In this document: positions 8,575 through 18,864 of the stretch, one piece after another
How the letters are laid out: every line of letters starts with the position of its first letter
How positions within the stretch are numbered: position 1 is the stretch's first letter
Source: Aurantiochytrium sp. KH105
Taxonomy: Eukaryota; Sar; Bigyra; Thraustochytrida; Thraustochytriidae
DNA length: 64,000 nt
Reading direction: 5' to 3'
Assembly: GCA_003116975.1 (NCBI GenBank)
Contig: BGKB01000020.1
Span: 744,001-808,000, forward strand
Notes under the pieces: model-generated
Database searches by the model: none
Told to the model about the DNA's origin: nothing
Seen by the model: the letters and a program-made list of their open reading frames with translations, nothing else
Program-made: the position numbers and the translations under genes

Positions 8575-11484
8575 ATGCACGCGCACGCGCACGCAGACGC
8601 GGAGACGGACGCGGAGGCGGTCGCCGCGGTGCCGTCGACGCCGACGCTGGCGCCGAAGGCGATGTCGTCGTGGATGGCGGCCGACAAGAAGGAGGGCGAA
8701 GACGAGGACGAGAACGAGGAGGACGAGGAGGGCCCGCCGCAGCTCTTTGCGTTTCTGTACGCGTCGCCGCTGACGCAGCGGGGCCAGGACGGGAGCTCGG
8801 AGGAGACCGCTGAGGAGGAGGAGGAAGTCGAGGGCCTCGATGTGATCCGCGAGGCCGAAGACCTCAAGCACATTTTCGAGGACAAAGGCCAGGCGCTCTC
8901 GATCAGGGTCGAGGCCGCGACGCGAGAGTCCCTGCGACGCACGCTGCAAGCCAAGGGCGTAAAGTGCGCCGCCGAGGTCCTCCACTTTACGTGTCACGGA
9001 CTCCCCGACGGCTTCCTTGCACTCGAGGACAGCGCCGGTCAGCTCGACAGGCTGAGCGCCTCGGACCTTGAGGCCATGCTGGACAGAGACCGCATGCCCG
9101 ATGTTGTCTTTGTGAGCGCCTGCTTTTCGCATCCCATTGGTGACATATTCGTTCAGGCTGGCGTCAAGCACGTTGTGGCCGTGCGAAGAGACTCGAGAGT
9201 TGCGGATCAGGTGGGCAGAGACTTTGCCAAATTCTTCTATGACCGTCTCGTGTCTGGAGATACGGTGCAAGATGCCTTCGATTACGCCCAACAGTGTATT
9301 CAGCTCACGCCCGGAAAAGACGACGCGTGGCGGACACGTCAAGAGAAAAAGTTTCTTCTTTTACCAAAGCAGGGCGTCGACCACGCGGTTCCCGTCTTTG
9401 ACCCGGGGCGAGTCGGAGAGGTTCGGGACGAGACGCCGCCGCCGACTATTAATTCGTGTCGTCGCATCACAAGTCGTGCCATCGGGCGCAAGGTGATTAT
9501 GCAGCGAATCGTGCAAGTGTTGGCAGCACAGTCTATGCCATCTGCGCAGCCGCGCCAATCTGCGCCCTCGCGCTGGCTCACCATTTGCGGCGCCGAGGGC
9601 ATTGGCAAGACGACTTGCGCTATCGCGGCGTGCAATTTTCTCAGCAAACGGAGACACTGCAAGGGCGTCTGCTATGTGCCTCTTGTTAGAGATTCTGGTG
9701 CAAGAGGCGTGCTACGGAGCGCCAGTGAAGCGCGGGCGACCTTGGTCGAGGCCTTTTGCACGAGCGGCCCAAGAGCCCTCTGCGCCGCAGATTCAGAACC
9801 TGCTCTTTTTGCAGGTCTCAATGCTATCACCAGTGAATTCGAAGCGTACCCGGGCAATCTCATCGTCCTTCTCGACGGTTGTGAGCAGTGGGCAGGGAGG
9901 GACCGCTCAGCGGCATCGTGGACGGCGCTCGCGGGATTCATACGCGACCTTTTGGTCGCGTGTCCGCACGTGGCAGTACTATGTACGAGTCGCAATGCAA
10001 TAAATTCCGAGAGTCCGTCTGCGGGCGTGTCTGCGTCATCTTCGTTTCTTAGCGCAAGTGTTTGGAATGCCAGTGCTCAGGGAGTTGCAGGGAGCTTGGC
10101 CGATGCTGCTCTTCAGGAATCTGTTTTGGAAGTGAGCGAGCTCAGCGCACAATACGCTGCGCAGCTTCTTTTGCATCTGAGCCCTCGATCGCTGACTGAG
10201 GTTGAGGTAATGGATGGAGTGGCGGGCGGACACTTTGCAAAACTTAGCAGTCGTCAACGACTCCAGGCGCTCGCCAGCCATCGCGTCGTGCGTGAATGTC
10301 GAGGCCATCCCATTGTAATTGGGCAAGTTGCGGAAAACTTACACAGCCAGCATCTTCATGATTTGTCTAACTTTGCGCGAGGTGCCGCGCGCACCTTTTT
10401 TGGTACCGATCTTACGTCGCCAATGCGACCTGCTGTCCCGATGGCGCCTTCTTCAAGCGTGCGAAGGCAGACGCCCTCCGCGCCAAGCATGCAAATGCAG
10501 ACGCCCTCCGCGTCAAGCCTGCAAGTGCAGTCGCCCTCTGCAGCACCGTCTCTGCTCGCATCTCGGAACATGGCTGTGCCGAACTCCGCGCTTGGCCGCG
10601 ACGGCGCCAACGTGGGTGGCTTTGCGGGGCCTTCAACGAGCTGTTTGCAGGCCCGGTTCGGCGTGCCGACGGCGTCCTCGTCGTCGTTTGGATCGACGCA
10701 GTCGTCTTCTTTCTCAACCGTGTCGGCCTCTTCGGACGAGGACTGGGCTCGTTCATTGGTGAAAACTGCCTGTGCGAGAATCTCCGTGCTCGTTCGACCC
10801 GATGATGCGGACGCACAGTGGTCCGCCGTTCTCAAATCAACCGAGGAGATTCTGCCCGAGGCGCTGTACAAATATCCAAGTATCAATCGCAAGTTTTCCG
10901 AACAGGACCTCGCGCGCCTACGCGCTGTGTATGAACGAATTGCTGGGTCCGGCCAAGGTCGCGCGCAGAAGCCTGTAAGGGATGTTGTCAAGGCCTTTGC
11001 AGCCTGGCTTGAGGCCTCAACAGCCTCGCTATTGAGCAACAGCGAGTACTGGAACCAGGGTGTCATCTTTGGGCTCGTCTCCAAAGAGCAGGTCAACGAG
11101 ATACTCTTGTCTCGGTCCTCGGGGACGTTTCTCATTCGAATAAGCGAATCTGTTCCAGGTAATTTGGCCGTGGCCTACGTGGTGGCAGCACCATGCGGCA
11201 CGTCTCGTCGCGTTGTGCACTCATTGGTTGTACCCGGGCGTGATGGGGGCGTCTCGCTCGAGTTCAGGAATGGACGCAAGCGCTTCGAGTCCCTCGGGGC
11301 CTTTCTGCTTGCGCACGACATCTTTTGCCACCTTTGGCCGGACAGAAACAAGAAAGAGGTTTTGCAAGCGGTCTTTTCGTCGATGGCGGTGTCGTCAGCA
11401 GCAACATCGTTTTCGGCCTCGCATGGGCGACTGCCCTCGGCTTCGGCCATGAATTCTCCGCGGTCGCTTGCTTCGGTATCATGA
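8575..11484 (+). CDS. CHAT protease - NB-ARC-like NTPase - STAT-type linker/SH2 fusion protein
   Basis: This 969-residue protein has three readable modules. (1) CHAT caspase-like protease, about residues 55-270: the His motif LHFTCHGLPDG (His141) and the Cys motif VVFVSACFS (Cys183), followed by the family-typical AGVKHVVAV strand, so the dyad is intact. (2) STAND/NB-ARC-like NTPase, about 300-600: P-loop GAEGIGKTT (339-347), Walker B LIVLLDGCE (429-437), sensor-type VAVLCTSR (466-473) and CRGHPIVIG (575-583), matching the GLPLA position of NB-ARC. (3) After a Ser-rich linker, about 800-935: YWNQGVIFGLVSKEQ, the linker/SH2 junction typical of STAT proteins, then GTFLIRISES with the phosphotyrosine-binding Arg855. 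No STAT coiled-coil or DNA-binding domain and no C-terminal Tyr are present. It probably acts as an inducible protease or signalling receptor. Domain calls are by motif; the role is inference. Confidence 0.8.
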   Translation: MHAHAHADAETDAEAVAAVPSTPTLAPKAMSSWMAADKKEGEDEDENEEDEEGPPQLFAFLYASPLTQRGQDGSSEETAEEEEEVEGLDVIREAEDLKHIFEDKGQALSIRVEAATRESLRRTLQAKGVKCAAEVLHFTCHGLPDGFLALEDSAGQLDRLSASDLEAMLDRDRMPDVVFVSACFSHPIGDIFVQAGVKHVVAVRRDSRVADQVGRDFAKFFYDRLVSGDTVQDAFDYAQQCIQLTPGKDDAWRTRQEKKFLLLPKQGVDHAVPVFDPGRVGEVRDETPPPTINSCRRITSRAIGRKVIMQRIVQVLAAQSMPSAQPRQSAPSRWLTICGAEGIGKTTCAIAACNFLSKRRHCKGVCYVPLVRDSGARGVLRSASEARATLVEAFCTSGPRALCAADSEPALFAGLNAITSEFEAYPGNLIVLLDGCEQWAGRDRSAASWTALAGFIRDLLVACPHVAVLCTSRNAINSESPSAGVSASSSFLSASVWNASAQGVAGSLADAALQESVLEVSELSAQYAAQLLLHLSPRSLTEVEVMDGVAGGHFAKLSSRQRLQALASHRVVRECRGHPIVIGQVAENLHSQHLHDLSNFARGAARTFFGTDLTSPMRPAVPMAPSSSVRRQTPSAPSMQMQTPSASSLQVQSPSAAPSLLASRNMAVPNSALGRDGANVGGFAGPSTSCLQARFGVPTASSSSFGSTQSSSFSTVSASSDEDWARSLVKTACARISVLVRPDDADAQWSAVLKSTEEILPEALYKYPSINRKFSEQDLARLRAVYERIAGSGQGRAQKPVRDVVKAFAAWLEASTASLLSNSEYWNQGVIFGLVSKEQVNEILLSRSSGTFLIRISESVPGNLAVAYVVAAPCGTSRRVVHSLVVPGRDGGVSLEFRNGRKRFESLGAFLLAHDIFCHLWPDRNKKEVLQAVFSSMAVSSAATSFSASHGRLPSASAMNSPRSLASVS
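10465..10555 (+). repeat. 30-bp in-frame tandem repeat in the CHAT gene linker
   Basis: Three imperfect copies of a 30-bp unit encode ten-residue repeats of the type QTPSAPSMQM. They lie in the disordered linker between the NTPase and the STAT-like SH2 module. The reading frame is kept. Confidence 0.8.
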
Positions 11485-12135
11485 TAATGAAAACTACGAC
11501 CATTCAAGTCAGCAAGGCTTACGGATTGGCTTGCGGGCTGGGGAGGCAAAATGCAAAAAAGGGTGGAAGGATGCTGTGAGAGAGGAGATCTGACTTGGTC
11601 AAGGTATCGGCTGAAAGGTGTCCACGCCCGACAACAATGGGTGCGAGAAGCGGTGCGGCGGCGAAGTGAGAGAGTGCTTCCAGCTGAATGATTGGGCATT
11701 CGTGAGTTCGTATTTTCGAAACAAAAGTAGGGGGAAATTCAACAAAAACGTATGAAGCGATGAATCGGAAGACAACGAAGGCACCCCGCCTCGTTTGTGG
11801 CCGCCACGAAGCAAGATGAAGCGCAAGATGAAGCGAAAGAAGAAGATAAAGGATGATTTTTTTTTAAAACTGCGATCTGTGTGTGTGTCTTCCTCGTAAA
11901 AAGAGTGAGTCTTGAGACAGGCGTCTGTTCGTTCGTTCGTTCGTTTGTCCGTCCGTCATACAGAGTTAGTTAATTGATTGGTTGATTGATTGTAATCGCA
12001 ACTGCAACAACAAGCTTGACCACCAACGTGGCAAGAAGATTTTCTTACAACTTGCGGCAGGCAGGCAGGCGTGCAGGCAGGCAGTGTAGCAGCTCGCTTT
12101 TTTGGTTTCAACGAAAAAGTACAGGCATCACATTT
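11485..12135. other. convergent intergenic region
   Basis: About 650 bp lie between the stops of the CHAT gene and the Ctf4 gene. They contain short tetranucleotide runs (GTTC near 11925-11950, TTGA near 11970-11990, GGCA near 12057-12083) and an A-rich tract near 11840-11870. No gene is seen. Confidence 0.6.
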
Positions 12136-15100
12136 CTACAGCCGGCGACGTTTCGACGCACTCGTTGGCTTCTTTGGCTTGGTCGAGAGAGCTTCTTGCG
12201 TAAATGTGGATTGACGGTTGAGCTTGGGAGTGAGAACCGGAGCCTTTTTAAAGGCGGACATGATGCTCTGGCCATTCGCACTAGTTTCCGTGTTCTCCGA
12301 GGCCTTCTTGGAGAGAGCAAAGGGATTCCGCTTCTTTTTCATCTGCGTTGAAGGCGAGGACATCTCGCTCGCGAGCACGGGCGGATCCGAGGTTGCCTCG
12401 GACGATCCAGGAGAGCTCGCGACACTCGCGGACGAGGCGTTGACGCGGTGTTTAATCTTAGACCTGCGATCGTCCTCATAGCTTGCCTCGCTGCGAAGAT
12501 CATCCTCACTGTCAGAGGGTTCCTGAATCGAAAGTGTGCGGAGCGCCGAGGCAGGGGCCTGGGCAGCAAGGCGTTTACGCATTTTGTTCACAGGCGTCCG
12601 CCGTTGTCGCTGGCGCGTCTCTGTGGGCTCGACGACGCCAAACTCGGCATCGTCCCCAGACATATCATCGTCTTCTTCGCCATCCTCATCCGACGACGAG
12701 GCGTCGTCGCCATCATCTTCGGCCAGACGGGCAGCTTGCTCGCGAATAGCAATAAGTCGCTCGATGCGCTGGAGCAGATTGAGGTCAGCGCCAGCCTGCT
12801 GAGCTTGCTGGTGCGCAATTTGGAGCGAGCGGTCCAGGCGAAGACGCTTGACGAGGCCAAAGGCTCGCGCGCTGCGATTGAGCTTTACTGCAAGGATCAT
12901 GTGCTTGAGCACGCCGGCGTCGAGCTGGGCCTCGGCCTCGAGCAGCTTCTGATCGCCAAGACGAAGGGCATCCACGTCTGCCGTAGTGTCTGGAATCGCC
13001 TTTGCGACCCACTTGAGCTGCTCCAGCACAAGGTGAGAGCGCACCGTCTCCTCCTCGAGCTTGTATTTAAGGCTTCCTGTGGACAAGTTGAGCCCAGCAA
13101 GGGGGACAGAAAGGTCGAACGACGTAAGGACCGGCCGCGGGTAAATTTCCGGGAAGCCGGCATGAGCACCCTTGCCCTTGAGCAAGATTCCATTGAGTTT
13201 GCCAAGCTGAATGCTCACAGGCCAGAGCACGTCATGCTTGGAGCGTCGCAGCGTGTTTTCGTCCAGGACCGGGACCCAATTCCAGGCAACTGCCTTGGAC
13301 AGGACCATGAGCGTGCCCTTGGAGTCCATGCAGGCGGGCATGAATCCCATGGATTTATCACAAAGACCAACCCATTTGAGCGGCTTGGGCTCCCCATGGG
13401 GCATGGGCAGACGTCCACTGGCCGCAATGCTAGTAATTCCGCCTCCGGCCGCGCCCTCAACGCCGACATCGATGAGCTGGAAACCCATATACTGCGTGCC
13501 ATCCGCGCTTGGGGCACCCGTGTGGTACACCACGAACAAAAAGACGCCGGCGCCCGACATGGAGAGAATGGGACCAGGGAGCACGAGAGGGGCCTCTTGG
13601 AGACCACTGGGGCGGAAGATTCGCAAGGTACGCCGGTTTGTAGCCACCGCTGCGAAAGATGCGCCAGCAGCCACGGCGCGCGCCTTCTCGCTCACCGGCA
13701 GCCTGGCGGTCCAGTCCGCATTATTGGAGCGCGAATCGAACGACTTGTAAAACAATGTCGAGCATGTACCGTAGCGTGCCTCCATGCGGTCTGCCAGCGT
13801 CGAATTCTTTGACGTGGCACCGCCCAGTAACTTTTCAGGAGCCACACCAGCGGCGTCAGCTTGCTCGGCAAGATCCATGTATGTCTGGAGGAGACCGTGC
13901 TCGCTTTGCCTTGCGCGAAGCTCCTCCTGCATGTCGTCCTCGGGAAGACCGGGGTCCCAGTCCGTATCATCACCATTCTTTCTCGAGGTCGCAGATGCGG
14001 GGCCCTTGGAAGGGTCGTTGCTCGAGCTTCCGTAGGACTGGGCGAGTGAGCCACTGTTCGCCTCTCCAAGCTCACCTGGCGTGGCAAAGAGAGCGCCGCT
14101 CTCTCCGAGGGCAGCCATCGTGAACCCATAATGGTCGGAGAAGCGTACGCGGCGATGATCAACTGTGTTGGCAAAGTCAATCTCGACCGAGTTATGCGTT
14201 TCTTCCGTGCGAAGGGTAACGCTTCCTACCGAGTTCCAGGCGAGAAATCTGCGCTCCTCCGAGTCGGGCGTTGCACTCGGCATGAGTACGCCTTGTCTCT
14301 GGAATTGCGCCGGCTGAGCGTCCTCGATGGCACGCTTGATGCGGGCGTCGAGCTGTTGGCTGGAGACAAGCCCCCCTGCGCTTGTGGGTCCGCCGTAGAG
14401 ACCGGTTCCTTCATCTTGGTCATCGAGGTCGTCGTTCATGTCGAGCTCATCTCCCATGTGATGATCATCGCCATCGACGCTGTCCACATCGCCAGCTTCC
14501 TTGTTTCCATCGATGTTGTCCTCGCCGTCCTCTTGACTGGAAGCCTGTTTTTTAGAACCTCCTCCTTCCGCGTTGTCCGCAGTTTGTTCCTTGTCGCCTG
14601 CAATTGACTTTTCAGACTCGATCTGGGTGCCGGACTCTTTGGAGGAAGAAGAAGAAGAAGAAGAAGAAGTCGGGGTGTTTAGCGCGTCATCGAGACCCTC
14701 GGGAATGAGGCTGGCAAACCAATGCACATTACCATCCATGGATAGCGCGAGAGCCCCGCGACGGCGCGACGGCCAGACGATACGTTGTACAGGGCTGGCG
14801 TATTGGTTCGCAATAGACGAAAGGTCAAATTTATCAAGACGCGTGCCTGCATCGGCGTTCTTACGGGTGTCGAGGAGACGAATCTCGCCACGCGCGTTGG
14901 CAAAAAGCAGGTAGACACCATTCGGAGACCATGCCAACGCGGTGGGAACGGTCTCCTTCTTGGCGCTTCCGGAACCCCCACACGGTGCCATAATCTTTTG
15001 CGACCACGTATCACGCGACAATAGAATGATACCTTCGGCCGCTGTGAGCGCGAGCACCTCTCCAGAGGTTTCCCAGGCGAGCTGCACGGGCTCAGTCTTG

Positions 15101-15931
15101 TCGGGATCCTCGACAGTATCAGCCAAAGTGGTGCCGCGTGCAAGCTTTTTCAGCGCCTTGCTGTCGGGTACGGACCAAATGATGACCTGACCGTTTGTAG
15201 CTGCGGAAGCCAAAAGATCCCCTTGTGGAGCCCATGAAAGAGCTTTGACGGCGGCCGAGTGGCCCTTGAGCTCTTTGAATGCAGCAGGCTTTGCGAGTTC
15301 GATGACGCGAATTACATTTTCGTCCAGAGCAACAGCAAGGTGTTCGCCATTTGGGCTAAAGGAGACATCGCGAATTGGACCCGGCGCGCGGTGCAGCAGT
15401 TCCTTGAGCTCGCCAGAGGGTGAGCGAACAAGACGCACCTGGCCGTTTTTGGCCCCGCAGGCGACCAGGTCGCCTGCAGGATGCACGTCAACGCAGAGGG
15501 CGTCTTCGATCTCCACAAGATCCTTTTCGACTTCGCGCTTGTTGACGTCGAGCAGTCGTACGCCGAGCGAGCCCGCTGCAAAGGCGTGCGAGGCGTCCGA
15601 GCTCACTGCAAGACCTGCGCGGCCGGGCGGGAGGACAACTCGCGAAACGTGCGCTGGTTGCTTGTCCGAAGGCTCACCAAAGATGGCGCTGCCCTTTGCC
15701 TCGCGAGAGCTCTCCATTTCCTCGCCAACGTCTAGCGTCTCCATAATATCGGCATCCTCATCGTTGTTGGCGGAGTTGCTCTTGTTGTTCGGGCTTTGCA
15801 CGGTGGTCTCTGGCTGCGTATTGTTCATCTTTCTGCCAATCTGGTCGCTCTCCTCGTTATCGTTCTGGCTCTGCGACATTTCGAGGGCGTCATCTGCGTC
15901 GAGCTCTTGCTGCATGGCGAGCATCTCAGCA

Positions 15932-15973
<42 letters not shown>

Positions 15974-16419
15974 CCGTGGACGACGTTGTAACTGGTAGAC
16001 TCGTTATGATCGTTGGCTTCGTCTTCATTTTCGTCGTTACTGCTCCGTTGCTGTTTCTTCTTGTCCGCGTCGCTCTTGGTCTTGGCTACAGTTACGAGGT
16101 CCTCAACCTCGTCGTCGATCTCGTCATCATCGCCTTGGCTCTGGGACGCAAGGACCTGCTGTGTGGCCTCCATCGAGGTGTCCTCGAGATCCATCGCATG
16201 CATGCTGTTTTGCGTTTCCTCGAGCAGGGTGTCCGGGATGGCTGAGGCGTCTTGAGACGCCTCAACGGCGTCTTGTGACTCCGGGATCGCCGCGTCCTGC
16301 ACCTCTGTCGGCGCGAGATCGGTGGCCTCCTTGACGTTGGTCTGCGAGGCTGCTTGCACGTCCGGGTCGAGCGTCGCCGCGGACCCGACGGAGAGCTCGT
16401 CGTCGTCGTGCTCAACCAT
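12136..16419 (-). CDS. WDHD1: Ctf4 / WDHD1 (AND-1) replisome adaptor
   Basis: Ctf4/WDHD1 is a trimeric hub linking the CMG helicase to DNA polymerase alpha and other clients at replication forks. Visible here: an acidic N-terminal extension of about 250 residues with an uninterrupted Asp tract; a WD40 propeller starting near residue 265 (GHSAAVKALSWAPQGDLLA and VSFSPNGEHLAVALDENV are WD blades); a second acidic linker; then the SepB/Ctf4 central beta-propeller and helical region (STLFYKSFDSRS, LPVSEKARAVAAG and later PLKWVGLCDKSMGFM) with a helical C-terminal bundle; and a basic tail ending in KRRRL that looks like a nuclear signal. I see no HMG box, unlike vertebrate WDHD1, so it is closer to fungal Ctf4. 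I chose the ATG at 16419 (MVEHDDDE), ten codons inside the longest frame (16449). It is long for the family because of acidic insertions. Confidence 0.85.
15931..15974 (-). repeat. trinucleotide repeat encoding poly-Asp in Ctf4
   Basis: An in-frame run of CATCGT-type triplets on the + strand encodes about 14 consecutive Asp residues on the - strand. It lies in the acidic N-terminal extension and is probably length-variable. Confidence 0.9.
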
Positions 16420-16930
16420 GGCGGCCCGCTCCGGTCCCCGTTTCCGCACCTCTCGCTCCCGCTGCTCGAGCGAGGGCTAGGTTCTGGCTGGGACGCGAGA
16501 GGAGAGCGGCAAACTCCGGCGCTGCGTGCGCGTGCGCGTGCGCGTGCGCACGTGACGTCGCTCGCGCCGCGACTGATCGACCGATCGATCGCTCGCGCGC
16601 TTGCTCGCTCTGTCGAAGAAGCAATCAATCGACTTTGCCGTCTCGTGCTCGAACTCCAAGTGGTCGTTAGGCGAGGCTCGAGCCTAACGACGAATTTGAA
16701 TTGGGGGTTGCGCTCGCGTCAGATCTCCCAGAAGTTCCAGAGGGTACAGACAGGAAATGCAGGAACTCGCTGGCAAACTCTGGCTCGACGCGATAAGCAT
16801 GGGACCCAGAGGCTCAGCACCTTCTCATTAGCGTTTTCTGCAAGTTGAGGTGGGCAAAGAATAAAGGAAAAAATGTTAGAGAGAACGGGATGGGATACAG
16901 GGATGCCAGGAAAGAGAAACAAGTGAAAAA
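16420..16930. other. spacer between the Ctf4 start and the EGF-TM gene end
   Basis: About 510 bp. It contains a GTGCGC alternating purine-pyrimidine run (16520-16548) and a CGATCGATCG run near 16576-16592. It presumably holds the Ctf4 promoter. No gene is seen. Confidence 0.5.
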
Positions 16931-18196
16931 TTAAACGTAGTCTGAGTTCTCGTCAAGACTGAATGCATCGTCGCTGTCGTCCTCGCCAGGATTTGCCTTA
17001 TCTGGTGAGAAAAAGACACTTGCTTTGGCGGAAAAATTCTGCAAGCTGACCGGAGCAGGTCGATCGACGGTAGAGGTCGACGACACCGAGGTAGCCGCAC
17101 TGCTGACAACATTGGTCGTTGCTGCAATTCCATTCCTTGTGCCTGTGCGAGCCGTCCTTGCCGTAGTGTCTGAGCTGGAGCTTGCAGGTTTGTAAGCAGC
17201 GCTGGTTCTGATGAGGTTTCGAAAAATCTCGTTGCCACCAATCCAGCTGATGGGCATAAAGTACTCGTGCTTGTTGTAAAAGTACGGAATCAGAAGAAAG
17301 GTAAGAAAGATGACACCTTGCACGGTGGCCTGGAAAAGAATGACTCGTTGAAATGAGACCATTCTCTTTCGGATTTGATCCGAAGCGCTGTCCTTACGCA
17401 CATCATTCTCGGACATGAGCTGATTAAACTTGTACTGGATACCAAAGGCCTGGGTGCCATACACGGTCAAGGCTACCACATTGAGCGAAAAGTAGGACAT
17501 GTAGACTGCCTGAGCTGTCACGTCTCGCCCATCGCTAAACAGAAGCGTGATGAAAGGGAGCGCTGCGGCAATGATGGAAAAGGAAAGGCTTGCTAGACCC
17601 CAGTTTTTCGCTGCCTGCACGACGGACTCCTTTGCACGGCATCCACGAAGAATGAGAGCTAAGAGCTGAGGCTGAAAGAAGAAGACCATGAGATAGAAAC
17701 CGAGCGATACCAGAAAGAAAAGGATCGTGACGCCCCACGAGAGACCAACACGCTGATCCTCAGTCGCCATCATGATGACGCCAAGAAGAAACCCTGCTGG
17801 GGCGTCAAGCAGCAGAAAAACGAGAATGGCGAGGAGTCCCCTGTTGTCGCGAATACGATACCTTTGTCCGCGCGCCTCGTGTTTCTCGACCTGTTCCCAA
17901 TGCCTTTTCCACCTGCTATGAATGATGTGCCGTGTCGACCCAATGGACCAAGCTAGAGAGGCGAAATTAAAGAACCAGAGCACATGTACGGCTACGTCGC
18001 TCACATCGCAGGTGATGTCTTCTGTGTTGATAAAGTCGCTGCGACCGGTCCAGCCGGCGTCACATACGCACACCCCATCGACACACGTCCCGTGACCTCC
18101 ACAGACACCGCCCCAGGGCTGGGGATAAATATTGGCCAAGTTGTTCAGGTAGGCGGCCGTATTGTCGCAAAGAACCTCCCCAGTCGACTGGTTCAT
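16931..18196 (-). CDS. EGF-like, multi-pass membrane protein
   Basis: The N-terminus carries an EGF-like module (about residues 32-63: CGGHGTC, then VCVCDAGWTG and a final Cys63). It is followed by about six, possibly seven, hydrophobic membrane segments (near 68-86, 112-136, 146-170, 195-216, 228-250, 285-310). A basic, Trp-rich loop after the first segment fits a cytosolic side, putting the EGF module outside the cell or in the lumen. The C-terminal ~110 residues are Ser/Thr-rich then acidic. I do not recognise the family; a receptor or sensor is possible. No signal peptide is present in the readable frame, which is closed by a TGA seven codons upstream of the ATG, so either the first membrane segment drives insertion or an upstream exon is missing. 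Confidence 0.65.
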   Translation of the reverse strand: MNQSTGEVLCDNTAAYLNNLANIYPQPWGGVCGGHGTCVDGVCVCDAGWTGRSDFINTEDITCDVSDVAVHVLWFFNFASLAWSIGSTRHIIHSRWKRHWEQVEKHEARGQRYRIRDNRGLLAILVFLLLDAPAGFLLGVIMMATEDQRVGLSWGVTILFFLVSLGFYLMVFFFQPQLLALILRGCRAKESVVQAAKNWGLASLSFSIIAAALPFITLLFSDGRDVTAQAVYMSYFSLNVVALTVYGTQAFGIQYKFNQLMSENDVRKDSASDQIRKRMVSFQRVILFQATVQGVIFLTFLLIPYFYNKHEYFMPISWIGGNEIFRNLIRTSAAYKPASSSSDTTARTARTGTRNGIAATTNVVSSAATSVSSTSTVDRPAPVSLQNFSAKASVFFSPDKANPGEDDSDDAFSLDENSDYV

Positions 18197-18864
18197 TGTG
18201 GCGTTGTGAATCGATCACTACTACAAAGCGTGCGTGCAGAGGCCCTTTCGTCGACGACGCGACGGGACGGGCCCAGTGCCTGGAGCAAAGGAACACGACG
18301 TCAGCACCCTTTGCTTTGCTTTGCTCTGCTTTGTTGTGCTTTGCTTTGCTTTGTTGTGCGTCGCTGGCAGAGGTTGCTCCTTCCGCCTTGGCGTCGAAAA
18401 CGATATTCGTTTGGGTCCCCCACGAGTTCATCTGATTGCTGGGAAGAAGAAGAAGGCAAGGCAAGGCGAGAGCAAAGCACAGCAAAGCACAGCAAAGCAC
18501 AGCACAAAGAAGCAGTTCAAGAAGGCCAATTAAGCAAGACAATCGACTTGGAGCATGCGGATGTTCCAAGTCCACTTTCAATCCCTCTTCTGGCTGACTG
18601 GCTGAGTCCGCGCGGCAAGGACATGGACACGGTTATATAACACGCAGAAAGGCTGCAGCCTCTTTTTTTTATTTCATTTTTTTACTTTTTGCGGAATCCA
18701 TTTTGTGACGGTGGTAGTAGTAGGCCAAGTAGTAGATGGTAGTAGTAGTAGTAGTAAAACACGCGAAACGCAAAATGCGAAGTTGGACGGCCGGGTGGGC
18801 ATTCGGTGAAGTAAGGAGGAAGATGAACCCGCATTGGGGTAAGGAACTGGAGGGGTCTAGGGCT
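18197..18864. other. spacer with inverted AGCAAAG-type repeats
   Basis: About 670 bp upstream of the EGF-TM gene and downstream of the TMEM260-like gene. It has a CTTTG-rich run (18303-18357) and a roughly complementary AGCAAAGCAC run (18473-18510), plus a GTA repeat (18714-18757). No gene is supported. Confidence 0.7.

Noticed and set aside
8062..9342. 426-residue open frame on the - strand over the CHAT gene start
   Set aside because: Mirror of the CHAT coding region and GC-rich leader; no family resemblance.
12448..13812. 454-residue open frame antisense to the Ctf4 gene
   Set aside because: A shadow of the GC-rich coding strand; no domain, and the opposite strand encodes a recognisable Ctf4.
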